Part shown: one piece after another, positions 1 to 12,900 of the stretch
How positions within the stretch are numbered: position 1 is the first letter of the stretch
How the letters are laid out: each line of letters starts with the position of its first letter
From: Lingula anatina
Taxonomy: Eukaryota; Brachiopoda; Lingulata; Lingulida; Lingulidae
DNA length: 64,000 nt
Direction of reading: 5' to 3'
NCBI RefSeq assembly: GCF_001039355.2
Contig: NW_019775405.1
Span: 166,959 to 230,958 of the forward strand
Translations under genes and position numbers: made by a program
Notes under the pieces: generated by a model
What the model saw: only the letters and a program-made list of their open reading frames with translations
Told to the model about the DNA's origin: nothing
Databases searched by the model: none

Positions 1-1337
1 CCCCCCCCCCCCCCTTCCGTTCTAGGTCAAAAATAGGGCCTACTGATCCGTAGCCCGCGAAGAAACTGTAACATACCTTGAATTTTTCTTAAAATGAAAG
101 AAATCATTTTCTTAACTTGTAATTTTCCCAAGAGCATCTTCGCAGTGGGGGGCTGGCGGAGAGGCGAAAAGAGAAAAAATTACCTTTTAATCCTCCTAAT
201 TTTCTAAATATTCTGAAAAAGCTTGTGCGACAGAAATTTAAGTGAATGAATTTGAATGGCGAATTTGACCTCGTAACGGAAATGCAATAAAAATTCATTT
301 CATGGATTATTTGGCTCCAACAATTCGCCCCTATGTCCTTAACTGTTTTCCTTGTATTTGGCGTTTGCGACACCATTCATAACAATCTACATTACAGGTT
401 TTAATGCATTTTACGTCAACCGTGGCTTGTATTTTTATCTAATTCTCCGGATACTTTCTGTATATTATAAAATATGGATGCGTACCCTGAGTTTCAGAAG
501 TCGCAGAAAACTCCCTACTTTTATCAGCATACATTTCCTCATGCTGGAGACGGTAAAGGCAGGTTGATATCTTAGATATAACATAGGAATCCCCAGCATC
601 CTCTGAGCCTCAGGGTGAAACTGGTGACGTCAGAGGCATGCTGATTGTAGAGGATTCCCAGCGACCCCTGCAACCCAGGGGTGGAAGAGGGGGACCAGAC
701 AAAGAACCAGATAGCTCCCCCACTGTGGTACAATCAATGTTTTACATACACGCACGTGTGGTTAGCCTAAATTTAACCAGCGAGAGATGCTTAAAATGCA
801 AAATAAATCATTTTCTTCAAATTAAATTTCAAGTGTCGTAGGCCTACCACTTCAGGCAATGTTGTATATGGTTGTATACATCACCGCGGGCTTTTTTCGG
901 TTCATTTTAATGTTAACGTCCCAGAGCTAGTATATATCTGATGTGAACATCGTTTATATTGGAGTGATATTGTTTAAGGCTGGGGAAGGGGCGGCATAAC
1001 GTATTAGACCGAATATAACTAATTTGAAAAGGACTGTTTTAGGATATTTTTGTTGCACTGGATATACTGATGCTTTTTGCTAATACTTAAAACCAATCGT
1101 ATGTATTTTTGTGATGCTCTGTTGATAAGAGGTATTCAAACAACTGATGTCACAATGACGCTGAAGAGACTGCTAAAAGTTATTAAAACACGATTTAAAA
1201 ACATCTGTTTTCATGTATTAGTAGAAACAAAAAGGAAAAACCGAAGAAAAAATATTTTGGAAAAAATATTTCGTAGTAAATGTCAACTCTGTAAACTGTC
1301 CTCTTCAATAAATGATTTACTATATACTGTGCATGTA

Positions 1338-1339
<2 letters not shown>

Positions 1340-1410
<71 letters not shown>
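1340..1410. repeat. (AT)n microsatellite
   Basis: An uninterrupted AT dinucleotide run of about 70 bases. The matching place in the second copy, near 4512, has only a short run, so this site is length-polymorphic or unstable. It creates a spurious Tyr-Ile open frame. Confidence 0.97.
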
Positions 1411-1413
<3 letters not shown>

Positions 1414-2312
1414 AGCATTTGTTAAACAATTTCGAGCGTAAAGCTCAACAAATATTCGGTTGGCAGGAGAGACCTACACACAAATAATAATAGTGATAAT
1501 AATGATAAATAAGTAAATGAAATTAAAAAAGGAGAAAATGAAAATAGAAACATTGCCTCTGAGCTAAAGATTTAAAGTGATATGACAAGAAAGGATTGTC
1601 ATAAACTCATCACTGTGACGTATTTGCACCGTATTTTTGACTCTATTGGCCAGGAAGAACTTTTCAGGTCACTCCCATCTGAATCCCCCCAAAATACCTC
1701 TTGATAGATACGCTTAGTCGCTAGACTGTGTGCAATTCCAAACGATTCTCCTGGAAAACATTCCACAGCGCCAACAAAGTTCGTCGTTTTATTATTTTTT
1801 TTTTAGATTCTAGAAAAAAATCACACGAAACGACCATCTTATTTTTCCTCTTGCAATTAGTCATTCGTTTTACTTACTTGATCTATTAAGTACGTAATTG
1901 CACACTTTACAATATAAAGTTTGCAAAATTAAAACTGTTTTTAATCATAAATTTCTGATTTTTCCTTACTGAAATTATGGCGCTGAATTTTTATATTGTT
2001 GAATTCACTTAAATTTCGAAGCAGAAAGCTATCAGTTTAAAATAACTTGTTTGTCTGACAATTTATTGGAGAAAAGAATAAAATAGGCAAACACTTCCTC
2101 CGTTCTGGAGAGTGGGTACTTTTTTGATAAAAATATGTTTGCAATTTCATATTATATTAATAATAACTATGATTAAAGGTGGGTAAGGTAGGGAATTCAA
2201 CCTGCTAAAGTAAGTGCTGGTTTAAAGAAACCAAAACTAAGTGCAATACTGAATCCAACTTTCAGCATGTAGAATTTAAAATTTTAAGAGCAGTTACCAG
2301 TGTAGCATCCAA

Positions 2313-2665
2313 GTCTGTAGAAATTCTTCAACACAGTCTGTGCGGAATTCCAAGCTGGAGATACAAGAAACGAGCCTCAAAAACAAATTTTACTCTACAA
2401 GGACACAATCCTGCAGAAGTTTTAAATGAACTGTATACGGGATCTCAGTCTGTAGATATTCTAAAGCTAACTCCGTGGACGTGGAAATTCTACTTTGTAA
2501 GCAAACCTTACGCTCGGAACCGCAGTCTGAAGATTCTATTCAAAACGAACTTTACACGTTGCCGTAACTAGCTATATACTACAGGTATACGTGGGAGTTC
2601 TATTGCCAACTTTACGCGGGACTGCAACATGTAGAAATTCTAAAGCAATTATAACGTAGCCTACG
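2313..2665. repeat. Degenerate, irregular short-repeat region
   Basis: Related words recur at uneven spacing: forms close to GTAGAAATTCTAAAG, each usually followed by AACTTTACGCGG-like and ACCGCAGTCT-like words. Good examples begin near 2315, 2451, 2482, 2528 and 2631. Spacing varies from about 30 to over 100 bases, so this is an eroded tandem or mosaic repeat rather than a clean satellite. The same structure lies in the second copy (about 5500-5870). No coding frame follows the repeat. Confidence 0.45.
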
Positions 2666-3176
2666 CGTAGAACAGCCTTTCTATAACAAACTTAGGTGAA
2701 AGACCAGTCAGTTCGGGGCTTAAACTGCATCAAGTGTTGAAACAATCTCTCAACGAATCTCGTGACTTGGAGAACTGCCATTGGACCGTTTGGACAACGC
2801 ATCCTGTTACATCGTCTCTTCGTCGAATTTGCTCACAATGAAACTAAGATAACGTGAGTGTTGTATGTTAGGAAGAAGTAGATAGTCCAAGAAACCAGAA
2901 AATAGGATGTGCGTTACACTACCTCCAAAGTCCAATATAGAAGAAGCCTAAAAGGGGCTAGACGCAATACCAAGCTAAAGAAATTCCTAAGCAAACCACT
3001 AGGTGGACCCCTGTGACTCGCGTCAGATATCACTACATTTTATTTTTTAACCACCATGAAATTTTATTAATGCATGCACACATAAATTTTCAAAAAAACG
3101 CACCTTGTTATTTCTTCCACGCTTTTTTAAAATTGTTCGTGATTCACGATGGGTGTGAACAAGTAATACCGCCNAG

Positions 3177-6100
3177 CCCCCCCCCTTCCGTTCGTAGCCC
3201 GCGAAGAAACTGTAACATGCCTTGAATTTTTATTAAAATGAAAGAAATCCTTTTCTTAACTTGTAATTTTCCCAAGAGCATCTTCGCAGTGGGGGGCTGG
3301 CAGAGAGGCGAAAAGAGAAAAAAATTACCTTTTAATCCTCCTAATTTTCTAAATATTCTGAAAAAGCTCGTGCGACAGAAATTTAAGTGAATGAATTTGA
3401 ATGGCGAATTTGACCTCGTATCGGAAATGCAATAAAAATTCATTTCATGGATTATTTGGCTTCAACAATTCGCCCCTATGTCCTTAACTGTTTTCCTTGT
3501 ATTTGGCGTTTGCGACACCATTCATAACAATCTACATTACAGGTTTTAATGCATTTTACGTCAACCGTAGCTTGTATTTTTATCTAATTCTCCGGATGCT
3601 TTCTGTATATTATAAAATATGGATGCGTACCCTGAGTTTCATAAATCGCTGAAAACTCCTTACTATCATCAGCATACATTTCTCATACTGGAGACGGTAA
3701 AGGCAGGTTGATATAACATAGGAATCCCCAGCATCCTCTGAGCCTCAGGGTGAAACTGGTGACGTCAGAGGCATGCTGATTGTAGAGGATTCCCAGCGAC
3801 CCCTGCAACCCAGGGGTGGAAGAGGGGGACCAGACAAAGAACCAGATAGCTCCCCCACTGTGGTACAATCAATGTTTTACATACACGCACGTGTGGTTAG
3901 CCTAAATTTAACCAGCGAGAGATGCTTAAAATGCAAAATAAATCATTTTCTTCAAATTAAATTTCAAGTGTCGTAGGCCTACCACTTCAGGCAATGTTGT
4001 ATATGGTTGTATACATCACCGCGGGCTTTTTTCGGTTCATTTTAATGTTAACGTCCCAGAGCTAGTATATATCTGATGTGAACATCGTTTATATTGGAGT
4101 GATATTGTTTAAGGCGGAAGGGGAAGGGGCGGCATAACGTATTAGACCGAATATAACTAATTTGAAAAGGACTGTTTTAGGATATTTTTGTTGCACTGGA
4201 TATACTGATGCTTTTTGCTAATACTTAAAACCAATCGTATGTATTTTTGTGATGCTCTGCTGATAAGAGGTGTTCAAACAACTGATGTCACAATGACGCT
4301 GAAGAGATTGCCAAAAGTTATTAAAACACGATTAAACATCTGTTTTCATGTATTACTAAAAACAAAAAGGAAAACCCGAAAAGTGTTTTGGAAAAATATT
4401 CCCAAGCAAATGTCAACTCTATAAACTGTTTTTATATCTCAAATGAATGCTACGTACATTCCAATAAATGATGTAACTATATACTGTACATGTATTCATG
4501 TATGCATATAATTATATATATATATATATGATCAATGTTTGTCTTTTTCATAAGTGAAAAAAGTGACCCAAAAATGTACATTTGTTTAGCAATTTTGAGC
4601 GTAAAGATCAATAAATTCTCCTTGGGCAGGAGAGACCTACACACAAATAATAATAGTGATAATAATGATGAATAATTAAATGAAAATAAGAAAGGAGAAA
4701 AGAATGAAAATAGAAACATTGCCTCTGCGATAAAAAATGCGTTTCAAAGTGATGTGAAAGGAAAGGATTATCATAAACTCGTTAATTCGCTAGAGTGAAA
4801 TGAAGATATGTGTGTGTGTTTTTTTAGAGCATTGAGACGTATTTGTATCGTAATTTTCACTTTATTGGCCGGGAAGAACTTTTCAGCTCACTCTCATTTG
4901 GATTCCTTGAAATCCCTCTTGATAGATACGCTTAGTCACAAGACTGTGTGCAATTCCAAACGATTCTCCTGGAAAACATTCCACAACGCCAACAAAGTTC
5001 GTCGTTTTATCATTTTTTTAGATTCTAGAAAAAAATCACACGAAACGACCATCTTATTTTTCCTCTTGCAATTAGTCATTCGTTTTACTTACTTGATCTA
5101 TTAAGTACGTAATTGCACACTTTACAATATAAAGTTTGCTAAATTAAAACTGTTTTTAATCATAAATTTCTGATTTTTCCTTACTGAAAGTATGGCGCTG
5201 AATTTTTATATTGTTGAATTCACTTAAATTTCAAAGCAGAAAGCTATCAGTTTAAAATAACTTGTTTGTCTGACAATTTATTGGAGAAAAGAATAAAATA
5301 GGCAAACACTTCCTCCGTTCTGGAGAGTGGGTACTTTTTTGATAAAAATATGTTTGCAATTTCATATTATAACTATGATTAAAGGTGGGTAAGGTAGGGA
5401 ATTCAACCTGCTAAAGTAAGTGCTGGTTTAAAGAAACCAAAACTAAGTGCAATACTGAATCCAACTTTCAGCATGTAGAATTAAAAATTTTAAGAGCAGT
5501 TACCAGTGTAGCATCCAAGTCTGTAGAAATTCTTCAACACAGTCTGTGCGGAATTCCAAGCTGGAGATACAAGAAGCTAGCCTCAAAAACAAATTTTACT
5601 CTACAAGGACACAATCCTGCAGAAGTTTTAAATGAACTGTATACGGGATCTCAGTCTGTAGATATTCTAAAGCTAACTCCGTGGACGTGGAAATTCTACT
5701 TTGTAAGCAAACCTTACGCTCGGAACCGCAGTCTGAAGATTCTATTCAAAACAAACTTTACACGTTGCCGTAACTAGCTATATACTACAGGTATACGTGG
5801 GAGTTCTATTGCCAACTTTACGCGGGACTGCAACATGTAGAAATTCTAAAGCAATTATAACGTAGCCTACGCGTAGAACAGCCTTTCTATAACAAACTTA
5901 GGTGAAAGACCAGTCAGTTCGGGGCTTAAACTGCATCAAGTGTTGAAACAATCTCTCAACGAATCTCGTGACTTGGAGAACTGCCATTGGACCGTTTGGA
6001 CAACGCATCCTGTTACATCGTCTCTTTGTCGAATTTGCTCACAATGAAACTAAGATAACGTGAGTGTTGTATGTTAGGAAGAAGTAGATAGTCCAAGAAA

Positions 6101-6377
6101 CCAGAAAATAGGATGTGCGTTACACTACCTCCAAAGTCCAATATAGAAGAAGCCTAAAAGGGGCTAGACGCAATACCAAGCTAAAGAAATTCCTAAGCAA
6201 ACCACTAGGTGGACCCCTGTGACTCGCGTCAGATATCACTACATTTTATTTTTTAACCACCATGAAATTTTATTAATGCATGCACACATAAATTTTCAAA
6301 AAAACGCACCTTGTTATTTCTTCCACGCTTTTTTAAAATTGTTCGTGATTCACGATGGGTGTGAACAAGTAATACCG
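3177..6377. repeat. Direct duplicate copy B, non-coding
   Basis: This is the second copy of 1-3171. It starts just after the N at 3174 with a poly-C run and ends near 6377, where sequence becomes unique and leads into the HMGA gene. It carries about 30 bases missing from copy A near 4420-4460 and a shorter AT repeat. Only this copy is continuous with the gene downstream, so it is probably the correctly placed one. Nothing in it looks like a gene. Confidence 0.9.
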
Positions 6378-6978
6378 GCGGTGACTGAATGGACGTCTAG
6401 CAAATATATAGGGTCTCAGCCACGTGACCTGGGTTGTACTCTCCCTCCTTGTTTTACGACCGCAAAAACCAAAACAATGCGCGGTATGGAGCTATCGTTT
6501 GCCAAAAATCTCACCCTTCGGTTATCTCATTCAGCTTGAAAGAACCTGGGCTGCACCAGCGCCCTCTTTCAGGGTCAAAAGGAACTAAATTCGTACGCTA
6601 ATCCCCATTCATAAAGTTACACTGAAAGGCCAAGGCTATTTGTGATCAGCCACCCACGCGGGATTTTTGTGGTCACAAGGACCTCAGGGGTACGAGGCAG
6701 GAATTTTATACACCTGACTAGATCTAGCACGTGCTCAAGATCTCTCATTAGGTGAAAAATTGCGCTCAAAAGCTTCAGAACGAAGAGAAAACCGAGGAAA
6801 GCGAGCACCACGTTTTCTCTGTGAAGACTTGACGTCGGGGCAAGCAGCTCAGAATACATTGGGGTCAAGCCGAGTCGGGAAATTTTCGCCCGAGCGTCCA
6901 ATCTCAGCTCCGCGGCCAGCTTAGGTCGATTGACCGTCGGAGAACAATCAATAATCTTGTCAGCTATCGGATTAAACA
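6378..6978 (+). promoter_or_regulatory. Upstream region and probable 5' UTR of the HMGA gene
   Basis: This 600-base stretch is richer in GC and CpG than its surroundings. It includes a CACGTG E-box near 6421, several GGTC/GACC words and a CpG-dense part (about 6820-6950) directly before the ATG. There is no clear TATA box. I infer a CpG-type promoter and 5' untranslated region, but a transcription start cannot be fixed from sequence. The minus-strand open frame across it has no coding features. Confidence 0.45.
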
Positions 6979-9900
6979 ATGTCAGAACCGCAGGCCTCGA
7001 CTACCCAACCGCCTTCTGAGGGTACCCCGACTGAGCCCCCGCCGAAAAGACCCCGTGGAAGACCGCGGAAGCCACCGCCGGCCGAGGTATGCAGGCCTCC
7101 CAAATTTTCTTTTCATCTCACGCCGATTAGTGGGGCTTATGTTTGCCCCAGTGGTCGCAGTATTATGAATATAGCAAAGCCTTGGTCGCTCACTAGCTGC
7201 GTGCTTTGCAATGTGAAATCTATGCAAGGCACTTTAACTGACCTAGTTCCCATGTCAACATTGCAGCGTGCATGCTGCATGAACGGGATGAATGCGTTGC
7301 TCCTTGGAATAATTTATTTTTCATTTCCGTGTCGTTTCAGCCGATAGAGCCCAAGCCCAAGCGACCCAGAGGGAGACCCAAGGGGAGTAAAAATCGCCCA
7401 GTTTTTAAGGCACCGACGGTGAGTTTGCGTTGATTTTTCGCTCGGGTCATTGACAGTTCGCAGTCAGCTGATCGTTGGCTGTTTCGTGTTCGCTCAACTT
7501 ACATGCAGTGGAAAATACCGTTCTGCATATGCTGACGGTATTTTTTTAAGCGGGGTCAAAGAATTACACACTGCTAAAACGCGAGGGGTGTAGGGAAATT
7601 TCTGCGGCTTTACGTTGCAGCATAATATGAAATTCTGCAACATTTATGTAACGATTTCTTTTCCAACAAAGATCGGAGGTATTTTTTATTTATTTATGTA
7701 ACCTCAGTAATTTATTACAAGGCGCTTTGCATACATGTAGCTTTCGATGAAGGAGGCAAAGTCAAAAGGAACTTGGATCTGTAGACGTTCGTAAAGGTAT
7801 GGAAAGTCCAACCTGATCGTTATAATGAGTAATATTAGTATTAGTAATTTATCAAACTAAGAACTGCAGAAGAAATGTTAATCCACGTCGGTGGCTTACT
7901 GTTCGCCTGAGCAGCAAGGTGAATAGAGGACGCAAGGGGAACTTTTGGGGAAGAAGGGGGAAGGGGGGGGGGGGGCTAAACTGCAAGTAAGAGTGTGAAA
8001 TGAACCAGAATATATAATATAGTAATAATAGTTGAGCTAATCATACACCTTGGAATGTTAATGCAGTCTTGTGACTTCAGTATGTAGGAGTAAAATCCCC
8101 TGTGCCCAGTCACAAGGTAGTGACTCAAACGCGTGGGCGGGGAGGGATAGAAGTCCGACCACTTTCTTTTCCTTTGCATAACTCTGTAATTTTAACCCCT
8201 GGAATTTGCTTCCCCCCACACAGGTGAGTGGGAGAGGGAGAGAGGTTGACTTTTCAAAAATTAAAGTCAACATTTTCAACAATATCATCATCAAGGGCAG
8301 TCTTGTGACTCTGGTCTGTTGTTTGTGAAAAGCACGTTTGTATGGTGTATTTAGGGTTTACTCGTGGGCGGCAAGGGAGATAGGGCTCTTTAAAAATTTG
8401 TTTGCTGTCTTTTGGACAGAGTAGTGTTATGTTCAAACTTGGTTTTATGGTCAATCAGCACCACGTCAAATAAGTTGATAGTAAAAACAGTGTAGGGTGT
8501 GTGCTGAGGTAAAAGGTTTGCTGAAAGTCTGGCCTTTTAAGATTTTTGAGTGCCAATCAAACTCTGGCATTGCCATCTCCATATGGATTAGGACAGCCTA
8601 AAGCTAGGGCAATAAGCAACTTTTTTTACTATTTTGTAAAAAAGTTTTTTGGCGAAATTATGCAAATAGTTATAGATTAGTTTTTATCAACTCTTTTATT
8701 TTTTATTTTATTTTTTTGTGTTCTTATCTTTTCATGCAGGGAAAAGATATTGGGTAGTTACTGTTCAAAGAAGATGTGCATAACGCTCGAATTTTTCGCA
8801 CAAAATAATTTTATTGTTATAATGATTGTATTACTATTTTTCTGTAGTTGAACTGTTCTCAAATATTTGTCTTTACTAGGAATTCAAAGTCGTCTCTTTC
8901 AGCTTAGTTTGAGAACAGATTTCCAATGTGTTTTTTCATCCTATTCTTTGATAGATAAACTTTTTACTTTTTGAAAATACCAAAAGTATTAAAAACTCTT
9001 CTTCACAAAATTTGTTTTTTAAACTTAAAAGTTGCTTTTAAAGTCGAATTTTACCACAAAGCCCAATCCAATGCCACCATATAGCTTCAAATAGTACAAT
9101 TTAGAGAAGTGCAAAAAATCACACCAATTCTTAACATTTTCATTTTCCAGATTGGTCCACAAAAAACTGCCTCAGAGTTGAATTAATTGATAATTAACAT
9201 TTTTAATTTTGGTCCATGGCACAGGGCCATTATAAAGTTCAGTGCAAAAGTTAGGGAAGAAAAGTTCTAAGGATAAACCCGGGAGATAAACTAGAATTCA
9301 TGTAATGTTATTGATCAAGTAAACTCTTTGATAAGAAGTGCCCACTCACGGTAGATAAAACTTCTGAGAGCTACATTTGATGATTTAGACAAGTATTGCA
9401 CAATATTTGTGATGTAGTTTATTTTCAGTTGCAGTTTTATTTAGGGGATGGGGGAAGGGTGACACAAAATTTGAGCAAGATAATTTACAGCCACAATTTT
9501 TAAGTTGCTGTGTTCTTTTTGTACTCTGGCTTGGTTTTGTATTGGTTTTGAAGTTTTCCTTTTCTTCCCTACAATTTATGAAAGATAATGAGCTTTAGTG
9601 CAGTGTTATTCAAGCTGTCAGTTGCTATGTTCTTGTCATCTTGCTTTGTTAAAAGTAGATATATAAGTTTTTACTTTCGATTTCCTTTTTTCCTAATTGT
9701 GCATTTTAAAACTGTGTGATGAAGGAAGCATTTAGCAGGACATGTTTAGAGTAATTTGGAACTTCCCCTATAGATATCACATAAGTCTTTTATCCTTGGG
9801 TCAATGAACTATTGGATTTGTGAATTATAAAACACAAACTAATTGCTGTTTTCTCTTAAAAATTCTTCATTGTATTTTTTCAAAAGAAATTTCCACAGTA

Positions 9901-12900
9901 GGAAAATAAAATGTTTGTCGTTAGCTTTTCTACTTTGTTTTAGATATCAAAGATGCCAAGTTACATCATTTTTTTGAAGTTGATTATTTTTTAAAGAGCA
10001 TTTGACATCAATGTTTTCCCTGATTCCATATTTGTTATAAATCAAGTTTCATACAGAAAAAGATTTTGTGGAAGAGGCTTGTATTGAGTGACAAAGGATT
10101 GATTTTTAAAATCTTCAAATTTGATGAAAATATTAAGTTTAATTTAGTTAAGAACAGGCTTTTTATAGAAAAAGAGAAGAGATCTTTTTATTTATCAAGT
10201 TTTTATTCATTTTTGAGGATGACTTGTGGCTGATGCACTTTATTCCTTGGAAGAAGGAGGGTGGTTGGCATGAGTTTATTTCCGAGGCTGCCCTTCTTTT
10301 GTCTTATGGTCAGAATTTCTTTATTTCAGCGACATTTATTTAGTTAAAGAATAAAAGAAGAACATAAATAGTTCTATTTACCTACAACAGTAAGCAGATC
10401 TTGTGAAAGTTTTTAGATGCTACACAGTCAAATTATTAACCTTTATCTCTGTTTCTTTATCTTCCAACTTTTGAAAAGAATTATCCAAACCTTTAGATCC
10501 AAAGCTTGGCCATTATAAGTAGAAGATATTATACAACAATACTACTTCACTCAAGTTACGAAGCATTGTCTTTTAAGTTTCCTGCTATGAAAATGGAACT
10601 TCATAATGCTGATCACCAATCGCTTCAGTGCATTTATTTTACCAAGATATTTTAAAGGTAAAATAGGCAAATGTTGGAAGTAAAGTCTCCATCAAAATAC
10701 ATTTCCTTGTTCTTTTAACTGAACAATTTTTCTTTTAAAAGTGTTGTATTTTTCTTCACATTCCACCAACTATTCAGAGACTTGGACATATATTGGATGG
10801 ATTAAAAAAGAATAGAATTTCGTTTATTGCTGTGACATAGCACTGTGTCTTTTGAACTTATTAACTTGAGTCGATAGCTTCATAATACTCATGGGCTGTA
10901 AAACTGACTAAAACGAAAGTCTTATAAAGCAAGATATAACAGAATTTTGAATCAGTCATACATGAAAAACTGTGGCCCTTTTTTCCCTTCAGTCTAATAC
11001 AGATAATTTATTAAAATTCATTGTTGTTGGCGATTAGTTAATTAAATGACAGGTGATTGAGAATGTGCTGAAGATTTGAATAGGGTAAGAAATTGCAAAA
11101 ATATGACCAGTTGTAATCGAGTCAAAGGTCATTGTGAGGTCAGAGGTGCAGTTAAAGACATCTTTTCTGGATGTAGTGGACACATTTATCTAGACTACAA
11201 CCACAGGAGGTTGATGATATAGACGTTTTGATATGAAGAAAGAAGCTGCTTTGAAAGATAAGTGGGTGACCAGCAAATGTCGGTAGATATAGGTAAGGAA
11301 GATACTAGGTTGATATGTTGGTAGGTAGGAGGGGAGGTAAGTAGGTAAGGAGGGTACTAGGTACTGTTTTTTTTTTTTTTTGGGGGGGGGTAATACACTT
11401 TTAAACTGGCAAAGGTCTGTTCTTGTTAAGATTTTATCTAGGTATACAAAAGGTTCATGGTAAAAGGTCCGCTTTTTCAGAAAAGACCCCCCCCTTGAAA
11501 TTGCTGGCTGCGGGCCTGTACAAATAGTTTTTGATGAAGGACATCTAAACAGTTCATAAACCTAAAAAAGTATGCGCAACATTTCAACTTCAAAGCAGTG
11601 GATTTATACTTTTTATCTGCTCTTTTTGGCAAACCATCAGAATTTCTTGAAATTCTTTTTTGTTATTTAAATTGTTCAGATTAAAATTTCTGAATTGCCT
11701 TATAGGACTTGACCAAGAGGAAGAACCAAGTTTCACACACAAAAAATATAATTTGATTTTCACCATTTTTAAATAATTAAAATAAATGTCTAAAAAATGC
11801 TAATTAAAACTCTTATTTTGACAGACTCTTTGGATCAAAGTTGACTAAAATTTTTTCTTTAACTCTAATTAAAGATGTTATGTGCATAGAAGGCACCATC
11901 GGACCCTTTCTTAGAGGGGATCTGTTAAAGTGAAAAATGTGTTAAAACAGATTTTATTCAAAGAATAGTGACACAGTTAGACAATGCAACTCACGGATGG
12001 AAGTCTTGGGGATTCACTGGAAGAAAGGAAAAGGAAAAGAGACGAGAATGACTCAATTGTAGGAAGTTTTAAGTGGTAGAAAAGGAAATTGCGTATTGAA
12101 AGTGAATTCAGACAGTTAGTGCGGGATTCTAATGTTCTTCCATGTTTAATAGAAATATTTACATTTATGTGCAAGTTATATACATAATATGGTTGGAAGA
12201 ATGAAAAAGTAATTGCTCAGTGCATCTGCTGGGGGTATGCTTTTGGGATGGGCAGGGGGGGGGGTTCTTAATACAATTTTTTTTAAAGTTGTAACTGAAT
12301 AACTTTAGATTTAACTTCTTAGTTTTCATGACTGTTACATATAAATGTGTTTTAAATATTATAGTTCAAACATTATTAAATTATCGCTTGGTTTGCAGTG
12401 GCATTAACTAATTCTAGAGATATTTTTAATGTGTGTTACTGAAATGAATATATTATATTTATATTGAATCAAGTCTGCGTTGCACAACTTTTTTTTTGTA
12501 CATTTCAAAATCACCTTATTTCCTGTGTTTATATGTTTGAGTTTCTGTACATATGTGTACATTCATGCATTCGTGCGCCCAACTTGTGACCAATTTCTGT
12601 GAGAGAAAATTGGCAGACGCCCCCCTCACAGCATTTCATGACTGGGGGAAAACAAATGAAATCATGGTTCTCTTTTATAAAACTCAAAGAATTCTTTTTG
12701 TATATCAAAAAATAATGTCTGAAAAATGGATCAGAGTCATTCTATAAAAAAACTTATTAATTGGAGGATTTGTATTAAATAAGTAAAAGATATGTGTTAA
12801 TTTAACCAAGAGCGAAAGATTTCACACACAACTGTTTTTAGAGATGTTGTAATGAATTTTTTTTTTTTTGAAAAGGCTCCAGTTGTAATAGTTATATGGC

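Larger units (their letters stand above)
1..3171. repeat. Direct duplicate copy A, non-coding, ending at an N
   Basis: This segment is nearly identical, base for base, to 3177-6377. Differences are scattered substitutions and small indels: a 9-base insertion near 570, a much longer AT microsatellite in this copy, and about 25 extra bases near position 22 just after a poly-C run. It stops at a single N at 3174, where the second copy begins with its own poly-C run. The pattern is what two unmerged alleles joined end to end would look like. No convincing coding exon is visible. A 67-codon frame (638-841) is kept in the other copy, but it has no recognisable domain or splice context. Confidence 0.9.

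Noticed and set aside
638-841. 67-codon frame kept in both copies (also 3773-3976)
   Set aside because: The copies are near-identical alleles, so preservation means little; no domain, start context or splice signals.
1077-1487. 136-codon open frame with a Tyr-Ile repeat
   Set aside because: It is created by the AT microsatellite; the second copy has a short repeat and a broken frame.
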